Source: an uncultured Acidobacteriia bacterium (GTDB lineage Bacteria; Acidobacteriota; Terriglobia; Bryobacterales; Bryobacteraceae). From it: a DNA stretch of 36,680 nt. Positions within the stretch are counted from its first letter, which is position 1, and each line of letters starts with the position of its first letter. Position numbers and translations under genes: made by a program. The DNA lies in contig CAIRSA010000556.1 of the NCBI GenBank assembly GCA_903881085.1, positions 1 through 36,680 on the forward strand. Direction: 5' to 3'. This document shows positions 23,461-30,735 of the stretch, piece by piece. The notes below the pieces were generated by a model. The model was given only the letters and a program-made list of their open reading frames with translations, made no database searches and was not told the DNA's origin.

Positions 23461-23504
23461 TTCCCGCACTTGCGTCCCCCACCACCCTGCGTCACACTGG
23501 TACA

Positions 23505-24155
23505 GTGCATGAATTTTGCAGTTGCGGCGCGAAGCTTCCTGAGGACGCCCGGTTTTGCCATAAGTGCGGACAACCTCAGTACGAGGAGGACATCGCACGC
23601 GAGGCTGTTCCTGAACCGGTTGCGGAAGCACCGCCGGTTGTAGCGCCCATCGTTCTTGGCGCCATCGGCTTCCACAACCCGCTGGCTGTGCGCATCGCTT
23701 TCCTGATGGCGCTGCTTAGCTCCGTGCTCATCGAACTGCTTGCCCCGGTGTTGTTCGGACCCATCTTCCTGTTCACCGGCCTCGTCACAGGCGGAGGCGC
23801 CGCGGCGTACCTCTATGCGAAACGCGCGGCCCAGCCGCTCAGCGTGCGTAACGGACTCCGCATGGGCTGGGTCACGGGCGTGTTCAGCTTCCTGATTTTT
23901 CTGGTCACCACCACCCTCAAGTGCATTGCCGTATCGTTTGACAAGGGACTCTCTCAGTTCTTCCGCGAGGAACTGACCAACGCCAACTACGGCGCAGCGC
24001 ACTCGGCCGACATGGAACAGCTAATCAAGATCCTGCAGACTCCGGAAGGGCTCGGCGTCTTCCTGCTCGTATCGATTTTGTTCATGTTCATTCTGTTCAC
24101 GCTGCTGCCCACCATCGGCGGCGCGATCGGCGCGAAGTTTTCCGAACGAGAATAA
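23505..24155 (+). CDS. Zinc-ribbon membrane protein of unknown function
   Basis: About 216 residues. The N-terminal zinc ribbon has C5, C7, C18 and C21 (FCSCG and FCHKCG), with a CxC rather than CxxC first knuckle. A flexible Pro/Glu/Ala linker is followed by four hydrophobic helices (about 60-215; IAFLMALLSSVLIELLAP, PIFLFTGLVTGGGAAAYLY, GWVTGVFSFLIFLVTTTL, GLGVFLLVSILFMFILFTLLP). GTG 23505 is preferred because it places the ribbon at the N-terminus, as in related proteins; ATG 23454 would add 17 residues derived from the HicA remnant. Its stop abuts the stop of the convergent EamA gene with no gap. Function is not known. Confidence 0.75.
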   Translation: MHEFCSCGAKLPEDARFCHKCGQPQYEEDIAREAVPEPVAEAPPVVAPIVLGAIGFHNPLAVRIAFLMALLSSVLIELLAPVLFGPIFLFTGLVTGGGAAAYLYAKRAAQPLSVRNGLRMGWVTGVFSFLIFLVTTTLKCIAVSFDKGLSQFFREELTNANYGAAHSADMEQLIKILQTPEGLGVFLLVSILFMFILFTLLPTIGGAIGAKFSERE

Positions 24156-25046
24156 TCAGGCCTTCTTGGCGGCTTGCCCGAATTTCTTGACGATCGCGAC
24201 GCCGGCGAAAATCACAGCCATCGCCAACCATTCCCGCGCTCCCAACGGTTCGCGATAGATCATCCAGCCGAGAATCATCGCCACCACCGGGTTGATGTAG
24301 TTGTAGATGGAAACCACGGCCACGGGCAGTTTCTCCAACGCATAGATGTACGAGCTGTAGCCGACGATGGAGCCGAACATTACCAGATACAGTAACGCCG
24401 ATAAGCCGCGCGTGGTCCACACAATCGGATGTTCCGGCGCCAGCAACGCTGGCAGCAGGAACGCAAGGCCGGCAGCCAGTTGCTGCACCGCGCCGCTGAT
24501 GATCGGATTGGTTTGCGTCTTATACCGCCGCTGCAACAGCGATCCGGCATTCCAGCAAAAGCAGCCCAACTGCAAAATCAGGAAGCCCTTCCAGGTGTTG
24601 GCATCGACCGCGTGACCAGTGGGCGAAAACAACAGCGCAGCTCCGCAAAGCCCAATAAAAAGGCCAAACAACGTGGGGGCGTGCAATCTGTCGCCGCCAA
24701 ACGCCGCCTCCAGGCCCACCAGCCAAAACGGAGAGGTCGTCAGAAACAGCGCCGCCAGCCCGCTCGGCACCAGCGTCTCAGCCCAAGTCAGGCAGCCGTT
24801 CCCCAAACCCAGAATCAGCACGCCATTGAAAGCGGTGAGCCAGAGCTCACGGCCACGCGGCATCGGTATGCGCATCCAGATCGCACCCACGGTCATCAAC
24901 GTCCCTGAGATCAGAAAGCGCGCCGCAATCAAGGCCAGCGGCGGGAAACTTTCCAGCGACATGCGGATGGCAAGATAGGTAGTCCCCCAGAAAAAACAGA
25001 CGGAGGCAAGCGCAAGGTAAGCAAAAAACTGTGGCTGAAGGGACAA
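24156..25046 (-). CDS. EamA/DMT-superfamily transporter
   Basis: A 296-residue, ten-helix inner-membrane permease made of two EamA repeats. The first begins YLALASVCFFWGTTYLAIR and the second is in the C-terminal half (AGSLLQRRYK, YLVMFGSIVGYSSYIYALEKL, NYINPVVAMILGWMIYREPLG). The family exports amino acids, nucleotides or other metabolites; the substrate cannot be assigned. The start is TTG at 25046, the first possible codon after an in-frame TGA, and the EamA N-terminus needs it. It diverges from the PfkB kinase gene with only 21 bp between start codons. Confidence 0.9.
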   Translation of the reverse strand: MSLQPQFFAYLALASVCFFWGTTYLAIRMSLESFPPLALIAARFLISGTLMTVGAIWMRIPMPRGRELWLTAFNGVLILGLGNGCLTWAETLVPSGLAALFLTTSPFWLVGLEAAFGGDRLHAPTLFGLFIGLCGAALLFSPTGHAVDANTWKGFLILQLGCFCWNAGSLLQRRYKTQTNPIISGAVQQLAAGLAFLLPALLAPEHPIVWTTRGLSALLYLVMFGSIVGYSSYIYALEKLPVAVVSIYNYINPVVAMILGWMIYREPLGAREWLAMAVIFAGVAIVKKFGQAAKKA

Positions 25047-25067
25047 ATTTCAGAGTAACATTGAAGC

Positions 25068-25997
25068 TTGATCATTACTGTTACAATCAACCCTGCAATC
25101 GACCGGAACGTGTCCGCTGACCGGTTGGTGTTCGAAGATCGTGCCTACATTCTTGCGCGCAGCGAGTCAGCCGGAGGGCGCGGCATCAACGCGTCGTCCG
25201 TGCTCCATTCCTTTGGCGCTGCCACCCTTTCCATTGCAACCTGCGGCGGCAAGAGCGGCAAGAAGTTCGAAGAGATGTTGCGCAGCCGCGGCTTTCCCGT
25301 GGAACTGGTGCGAATCAAGAATGAAATCCGCACCAATTTAACTATCTCCGACAAACATGGCCTCACCGTCAAACTCAATGAGCTCGGGCCCGCCATGGAT
25401 CAAGCGGAGCTCGACCGCCTGGAAAAAGTCGTCCGCCTCAGCATGGCCAAGGCCACCTATCTGATGATTTGCGGCAGCCTGCAACCGGGCGTACCGCAGG
25501 ACTTTTACCGCCGCCTGATTGAAGCCGCGAAGGCTAAAAATGTTCCGGCACTGGTGGACGCAGATGGCGACGCGCTGCTCCATGCATTGGATTCCAACCC
25601 CACCGTGGTAACACCCAATCAGCAGGAGTCCGAGCGCCTGCTCAACCGCGCGCTCATCACGCGCACGCATTTCTACGAAGCTGCCGAACGTATTGTGGGC
25701 ATGGGAGCGCAATCGGTTGTCATGTCACTGGGCGCACGAGGAGCTGTCGGGGCGCTGGGGAAACAACTGTTTGAAGCCGTTCCTCCACGCGTGGATGCGG
25801 TATGCCCCATCGGCGCCGGCGACGCACTGGCCGCGGCCTTCGCATGGGCGATGAATGAGAAAAAAGAGTTCTCTGACGCGTTACGTTGGGGTGTCGCCGC
25901 AGGCACCGCAGCCGCCACGCTGCCAGGTGTAAGCCTGCCGTCGTTCGAACAGACCAAGTCGATGTACAAGCGCGTTGAAGTGCGTCAGCCGTCCTGA
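25068..25997 (+). CDS. PfkB-family sugar-phosphate kinase (1-phosphofructokinase/tagatose-6-phosphate type)
   Basis: A 309-residue cytoplasmic kinase. It starts IITVTINPAIDRN, the hallmark of the FruK/LacC subgroup. GGRGINASSVL is the substrate-binding signature, VTPNQQESERLL the middle motif, and PIGAGDALAAAFAWA the C-terminal PfkB signature with the catalytic aspartate in GAGDA. It phosphorylates a sugar monophosphate (fructose-1-P, tagatose-6-P or similar). TTG at 25068 is the start because the conserved N-terminus begins immediately after it. No PTS or other sugar gene is adjacent. Its last 13 bp overlap the convergent small membrane-protein gene. Confidence 0.9.
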   Translation: MIITVTINPAIDRNVSADRLVFEDRAYILARSESAGGRGINASSVLHSFGAATLSIATCGGKSGKKFEEMLRSRGFPVELVRIKNEIRTNLTISDKHGLTVKLNELGPAMDQAELDRLEKVVRLSMAKATYLMICGSLQPGVPQDFYRRLIEAAKAKNVPALVDADGDALLHALDSNPTVVTPNQQESERLLNRALITRTHFYEAAERIVGMGAQSVVMSLGARGAVGALGKQLFEAVPPRVDAVCPIGAGDALAAAFAWAMNEKKEFSDALRWGVAAGTAAATLPGVSLPSFEQTKSMYKRVEVRQPS

Positions 25998-26233
25998 TCG
26001 CCAGCATTGCGAACGCGTTTTTTGTAGAACACGTTGGGGTTCTTCACAAAGCCGGTGATCAGAACAAGGAACAGCACGACCATCGAAACCATGGTGGCCG
26101 CCGCGCCGATTACCAGGTAGTCGGTTTGACTGTGCGGCGCCGGCAGCACCTTCAACATGATGGCCGCCACGGCGAGAAACACAATCGCAATCCCAACGAC
26201 AACCATCAGTATGCGCACGGCCATTGACGACAT
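25985..26233 (-). CDS. Small membrane protein with two predicted helices
   Basis: About 82 residues with two hydrophobic segments (ILMVVVGIAIVFLAVAAIML and YLVIGAAATMVSMVVLFLVLI) and a basic, positively charged tail (KNPNVFYKKRVRN). The ATG at 26233 is chosen because it precedes the first helix closely; an earlier in-frame start at 26287 would add 18 hydrophilic residues, and ATG 26224 would remove three. No family is recognised. It overlaps the pfkB 3' end by 13 bp in convergent orientation and diverges from the first phosphoesterase gene. Confidence 0.6.
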   Translation of the reverse strand: MSSMAVRILMVVVGIAIVFLAVAAIMLKVLPAPHSQTDYLVIGAAATMVSMVVLFLVLITGFVKNPNVFYKKRVRNAGDQDG

Positions 26234-26307
26234 ATATGTTGATTGTAGCCAATATTGTCCAGGCCTGACCGAAACCCAAATCTCCAACGCGGGTTATTAT
26301 TAGCCTT

Positions 26308-27786
26308 GTGATGACAGGAACCAAGTCGTTTACCGATGCCGCCGTGCTACTTGCGTGCATCGCCATCGCGGCGCTTGCGCAGCGGACGCGCAGCCTCAGC
26401 GAACCGACACAAATCCTGGGCCGCCCTACGGACACGTCAATCACGCTCAGCGTGCTTTCGCCGGACGATGGCGAAGTCTTCGTCGAATACGGAACCAGGC
26501 CCGGCATCTACTCATCGAAAACCAAGCCCACTGCCATCTCCGCTTCCAAGCCGCTCGAAATTTCCATTGAACACCTGCAGCCTGACACGCTCTACTATTA
26601 CCGCTTGAATCGTCGTCAGCCCGGCGAAGAATGCACCTTCCACACGCAGCGCAAGCCCGGCAGCGCCTTTACCTTCGGCGTGCAAGGCGACTCGCATCCG
26701 GAACGACGCGACCGCATGTATCAGCCCGATCTCTACCGCCTTACGATGCAAAACGTCATCAAAGCCCACCCCGATTTTTATCTCACGCTGGGCGACGATT
26801 TCAGCATCGAACAGCTCTACAACCGCGACAACTTCACACCCGAAACAGTAGCCGATGTCTACATCAATCAACGCAGTTTCCTCGGCATCGCCGCGCGCTC
26901 CGTGCCTCTCTTTCTGGTCAACGGCAACCATGAAGAGGCCGCCCGCTATCTGCTCAACGGCAAGCCTGACAGCGTGCCGGTCACCGTGGGCCGGGCGCGA
27001 CTGCTCTACTATCCGCTGCCCGCGCCCGATAGATTCTACACCGGCGACGCCGAGCCCGTTGAATACCTCGGCCTGCCGCGCGATTATTACGCCTGGACAT
27101 GGGGCGACGCGACGTTCATCACCATCGACCCTTACTGGCACTCGCCCGTGCAGGTGGATGCCGGCCTCGGCCAGAAAGGCCCCAAGCGCGACGACAAGGG
27201 CGAGGTCGTCAAAGGCGAAGGCAAGAAGAAAGGCGATGGACGCAGCCGCGATGGTTGGGGCATCACTATGGGCGACACCCAATATCAATGGTTCAAGCGC
27301 ACGCTGGAACAAAGCAAAGCCAAATACAAATTCGTCTTCGCGCACCACGTGAACGGCACCGGCCGCGGCGGGGTGGAAGTAGCCGATCTGAACGAATGGG
27401 GCGGCCGCTCGCGCAATGGCGATTGGGAGTTCGATAAGAAACGCCCCGGCTGGGAACTGCCTATCCATCAGCTGATGGTGAAGCACGGCGTCACCATCTT
27501 CTTCCAGGGGCACGATCACGTGTTCGCGCGCCAGGAAAAGGACGGCGTCGTGTATCAGGAAACGCCCAACCCAGCGGACTCCACCTACTCGGCATTCAAT
27601 CGCGAGGCCTATCGCTCCGGCGACGTCCTGCCCAACGCCGGCTTTCTGCGCGTGAACGTGTCGCCCGCGGCGGTGAAGGTTGACTACATCCGCGGCTGGC
27701 TCCCCAAAGACGAAACCGCGGAGCACAAAAACGGCGAGACCGCCTTCAGTTATACCGTGACGCCGCGGAAGGCGCCAACCAAATGA
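26308..27786 (+). CDS. Exported purple-acid-phosphatase-like metallophosphoesterase, paralogue 1
   Basis: A 492-residue exported protein. The signal segment is AAVLLACIAIAALA. A fibronectin-III-like N-domain (about 30-115; LQPDTLYYYRL) precedes a calcineurin-like phosphoesterase domain with all ligand blocks: GDSH, LGDDF, GNHEE, FAHH and GHDHVFAR. A lysine/glycine-rich insert (about 292-310, KGEGKKKGDG) is absent in the next gene. It probably hydrolyses phosphomonoesters or related bonds in the periplasm. The start could be GTG 26308 or ATG 26311. Its TGA overlaps the ATG of the second paralogue, so the two are translated together. Confidence 0.9.
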   Translation: MMTGTKSFTDAAVLLACIAIAALAQRTRSLSEPTQILGRPTDTSITLSVLSPDDGEVFVEYGTRPGIYSSKTKPTAISASKPLEISIEHLQPDTLYYYRLNRRQPGEECTFHTQRKPGSAFTFGVQGDSHPERRDRMYQPDLYRLTMQNVIKAHPDFYLTLGDDFSIEQLYNRDNFTPETVADVYINQRSFLGIAARSVPLFLVNGNHEEAARYLLNGKPDSVPVTVGRARLLYYPLPAPDRFYTGDAEPVEYLGLPRDYYAWTWGDATFITIDPYWHSPVQVDAGLGQKGPKRDDKGEVVKGEGKKKGDGRSRDGWGITMGDTQYQWFKRTLEQSKAKYKFVFAHHVNGTGRGGVEVADLNEWGGRSRNGDWEFDKKRPGWELPIHQLMVKHGVTIFFQGHDHVFARQEKDGVVYQETPNPADSTYSAFNREAYRSGDVLPNAGFLRVNVSPAAVKVDYIRGWLPKDETAEHKNGETAFSYTVTPRKAPTK

Positions 27787-29075
27787 AACGCATCGCAGTC
27801 GTGCTGATCCTGGGCGCAGCCCTCTTCGCCCAGCAACGCCGCAAGGGGCCTGATAGCGGCATCTTCCATACGGACGTTCCGCCACACGACTACGACATCA
27901 TTCTGGGCCGCGCAGAGGCGCGCTCCGTCACGGCGACAATTCTCTTCTACGATGACTCCGAAGGCTTCATCGAATTCAACGGCAAGAAATCCGCGCCCGT
28001 AACTTTCAAGAAGGGAATCCCGCGATCCATTGTTCTCGATGGCCTGCAGCCCGACACCGATTACACCTACCGTTTGCACTTCGGCAAGGCCGGCCAGACA
28101 TCGCCCGAGTACCGCTTCCACACGCAGCGCAAACCCGGTGCTGCGTTCACCTTCGCCATCCAGGCCGACTCGCACCTCGACGAAAACACCGACCCTGCAA
28201 CATACACCCAAGGCCTGGGCAACGTCGCCGCCGCCAAGCCCGATTTCTTCATCGATCTGGGCGACACCTTCATGACCGATAAGCGCCGCAACGACTTCCA
28301 CGAAGCGTTCCCGCAGTACGTCGCCCAGCGCTACTACTTCGGCCTGGTAAGCCACTCCGCGCCGCTGTTCCTGGTGCTGGGCAATCACGATGGCGAAAGC
28401 GGATCCCGCACCGATATGGCGAAGTGGTCGAACGATCTGCGCACCCGCTACTTCCCCAATCCTCGGCAAGGCCCCTATGAGAACTACTATGCATGGCATT
28501 GGGGCGACGCGATGTTCGTCGCGCTTGACCCGTACTGGGCCACCAAAGCCCGCGCCCGCGACGACAACTGGAGTTGGACCCTGGGCGACGCGCAATACAA
28601 CTGGCTCAAACAGACGCTCGCCGGTAGCCAGGCTAAATTCAAATTCGTTTTTCTGCACCACCCCACTGGAGCCAAGGGCCAGCCCATTCGCGGCGGCATC
28701 GAAGCCGCGAAGTACAACGAATGGGGCGGCCGCGATGAAGATGGTACGGACGGCTTCCGCGCCCATCGCCCCACGTGGGAGATGCCCGTCCATCAACTGC
28801 TGGTGAAAAACAAAGTGAGCGCCGTCTTCCACGGGCACGATCACATGTTTGTGCGCGAAGAACTTGATGGCATCGTTTATCAGGAACTTCCACAGCCCGG
28901 CAACACCCGCACCACGGCGCCTCGTAACGCCGAAGAGTATGGCTACACCCACGGCGGCGTGGTGGGCGGCTCAGGCTTCCTGAAAGTAAGCGTTGCCCCC
29001 GACAAGGCGACGGTCGAATACATTCTGGCAGGAAAACAGAACGGCAAAGTGGCCAACTCTTACACGATAAAGTAA
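27783..29075 (+). CDS. Exported purple-acid-phosphatase-like metallophosphoesterase, paralogue 2
   Basis: A 430-residue exported protein with a short signal (MKRIAVVLILGAALFAQ), a fibronectin-III-like domain ending LQPDTDYTYRLHFG, and a phosphoesterase domain with ADSH, LGDTF, GNHDG, LHHPTG and GHDHMFVR. It is clearly related along its length to the gene immediately upstream (shared FHTQRKPG.AFTF, YNEWGGR, W..P.HQL.VK) and starts in an ATGA overlap with it. The pair arose by tandem duplication. The substrates may differ: this copy lacks the Lys/Gly insert and has a different loop after the GNH motif. No clear terminator follows. Confidence 0.9.
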   Translation: MKRIAVVLILGAALFAQQRRKGPDSGIFHTDVPPHDYDIILGRAEARSVTATILFYDDSEGFIEFNGKKSAPVTFKKGIPRSIVLDGLQPDTDYTYRLHFGKAGQTSPEYRFHTQRKPGAAFTFAIQADSHLDENTDPATYTQGLGNVAAAKPDFFIDLGDTFMTDKRRNDFHEAFPQYVAQRYYFGLVSHSAPLFLVLGNHDGESGSRTDMAKWSNDLRTRYFPNPRQGPYENYYAWHWGDAMFVALDPYWATKARARDDNWSWTLGDAQYNWLKQTLAGSQAKFKFVFLHHPTGAKGQPIRGGIEAAKYNEWGGRDEDGTDGFRAHRPTWEMPVHQLLVKNKVSAVFHGHDHMFVREELDGIVYQELPQPGNTRTTAPRNAEEYGYTHGGVVGGSGFLKVSVAPDKATVEYILAGKQNGKVANSYTIK

Positions 29076-29200
29076 TAACACGCAAGATATTTCCGCACTC
29101 CCCAAAACACAATGCCATGCTATGATTTTCGTAAAGGCTCAGTAAAGACCAACAACTAATTCCGGCGCTCTGGGTTTGAGTTATTTGGGAGACTTTTCAC

Positions 29201-29341
29201 ATGTATACTGATCCTGGTTCAGGCTTGTTTTTCATACAGATCCTGATCGCAGCAGTGCTTACCCTGGCGTTTCGTTTCCGCCGCCTGCTGGGGAGCCTCG
29301 TCGGCAAGCCTATCCGCCTGGATTCAACCTCAGGCGACTGA
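29201..29341 (+). CDS. 46-residue membrane peptide of the TDPGSG type
   Basis: MYTDPGSGLFFIQILIAAVL opens a single-helix protein followed by a basic stop-transfer patch (FRFRRLLGS) and a short polar tail. GGGAG lies about 10 bases upstream of the ATG. The (Y)xDPGSG-helix-basic arrangement recurs, from memory, in tiny genes before methyltransferase/phosphatase-superfamily pairs in other bacteria, which supports a real gene. It ends one base before the methyltransferase start, so it is the first gene of the cassette. It may be a membrane anchor or assembly factor for the two following enzymes (inference). It is too short for ordinary gene finders. Confidence 0.7.
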   Translation: MYTDPGSGLFFIQILIAAVLTLAFRFRRLLGSLVGKPIRLDSTSGD

Positions 29342-29342
29342 C

Positions 29343-30734
29343 ATGCACCGGTCTTTTCGAGATCCGGATGGCTACGTGTTTGCTTCCGGCGATAAGATCT
29401 TTCGATGTATTTTTTCGCAATCTTCCGATAGTTTCCTTTCGTTTCTTGACTCTGCCACTAACCGCGAATGTGTAGAGCGTGGAGAGTTGTGTGACTCCAG
29501 GATTCTATCTCCAGGCGAAGTGGCGGAGATCGATCGCAATCTGCCGCCGGATGCCCTGCTTGTTGAGCATTCGCGTCTGACATTTCCCAATTACCCGTAC
29601 GAATGGGCCCCGCCCATGCTTCATGCGGCCGCGGCTCTTAGCCTACATTTGGCCGAAGATGCGCATCGCAACGGGTTCGAAATGAAAGACGCAACGCCGT
29701 TCAATGTCATGTTCGAAGATGCGCGCCCGATCTTCATTGACATGCTCTCCTTCCAAACGCCGGCAGCAAAAGAGCGCGTGTGGCGCCCTTACGCGCAATT
29801 TGTGCGGACATTTCTTTATCCGTTGCTCGCCGCACGGTACTTCGGACTGCAGTTGAATGAGATCTTTACCGTACATCGCGAGGGGCTGGAAACCGCCCGC
29901 ATGCGCCAACTCGCATCCCCACTCCGCCTGCTTTCGCAGCCGTTTCTGGAACTGGTGACCATCCCTTCTTTCACGCCAGCGTCGTCACAGGCCTATCAGC
30001 CGCGCCCTTCCACGGACGCAGCCGAAGCCGAATTCATTCAACAGGGTCTTCTGCGCCATCTGCGGAAACTGCTGAACAAAATCCAGCCCGCTTTAGCGTC
30101 GAAGCATGGAAAAGCAGCTTATGTAGAACACGACTTACCCTACGCTGAGTCCGAATTCACGGCCAAGCAAAAACTGATTACTGACGTATTCGTCCGGCAC
30201 GGCGCGCGCAGCGTGCTCGATATCGGCTGCAATACCGGCCATTTCAGTTGCCTCGCCGCTCGCCATGGCGCCAAGGTGGTGGCCATTGATTCCGATCAGA
30301 ACTGCATCGCAAATCTTTGGAAAACGGTGCGCAGCTCCGGCCTCACTGTACTGCCTCTGGTTGTCGACCTGGCTCGCCCGACGCCTTCGTTGGGATGGCA
30401 CAATCAGGAAGGCGAATCCTTCCTCGACCGCGCCAGGGGCCGTTTCGATTGCGTGCTCATGCTTGGACTGCTCCATCACCTGTTGGTAACGGAACGCACC
30501 CCGCTCGACATGATTCTGAATTTGGCAGCTGAACTGACCACAAGTTTGGTCATTATCGAATGGGTTGACCCCACGGACCCGCAGTTTCAGAGCATCGCCC
30601 GAGGCCGCCAGCACCTTCACACGCTCTCCACCGCCGGCTTCGAAGCCGAAGCCCGCCGCCACTTCGAAATACTCAGCCAATCCAGCGTCAACAAGACCAG
30701 GTCAATCTATGTTTTGAAAAAGAGGAGCTCCTGA
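29343..30734 (+). CDS. Kinase-like domain fused to SAM-dependent methyltransferase
   Basis: A 463-residue cytoplasmic protein. The N-terminal ~200 residues have the catalytic-loop geometry of a protein/aminoglycoside kinase fold: D116-x4-N121 (KDATPFNVMF) and D133 twelve residues later (PIFID), after YPYEWAPPML. The C-terminal half is a class I methyltransferase with SAM-binding motif VLDIGCNTGH at 291-300 and AIDSD at the end of strand 2. The glycine-rich loop and lysine of a full kinase are not evident, so it may be a pseudokinase. It likely transfers a methyl group to a sugar, lipid carrier or small metabolite of envelope synthesis (inference). It is 1 bp after the small membrane peptide and 1 bp before the membrane phosphatase-superfamily gene. 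Confidence 0.8.
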   Translation: MHRSFRDPDGYVFASGDKIFRCIFSQSSDSFLSFLDSATNRECVERGELCDSRILSPGEVAEIDRNLPPDALLVEHSRLTFPNYPYEWAPPMLHAAAALSLHLAEDAHRNGFEMKDATPFNVMFEDARPIFIDMLSFQTPAAKERVWRPYAQFVRTFLYPLLAARYFGLQLNEIFTVHREGLETARMRQLASPLRLLSQPFLELVTIPSFTPASSQAYQPRPSTDAAEAEFIQQGLLRHLRKLLNKIQPALASKHGKAAYVEHDLPYAESEFTAKQKLITDVFVRHGARSVLDIGCNTGHFSCLAARHGAKVVAIDSDQNCIANLWKTVRSSGLTVLPLVVDLARPTPSLGWHNQEGESFLDRARGRFDCVLMLGLLHHLLVTERTPLDMILNLAAELTTSLVIIEWVDPTDPQFQSIARGRQHLHTLSTAGFEAEARRHFEILSQSSVNKTRSIYVLKKRSS

Positions 30735-30735
30735 C

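Noticed and set aside
26512..28952. Long minus-strand frames opposite the two phosphoesterases
   Set aside because: Compositional shadows; both sense-strand genes carry complete metal-ligand motifs.
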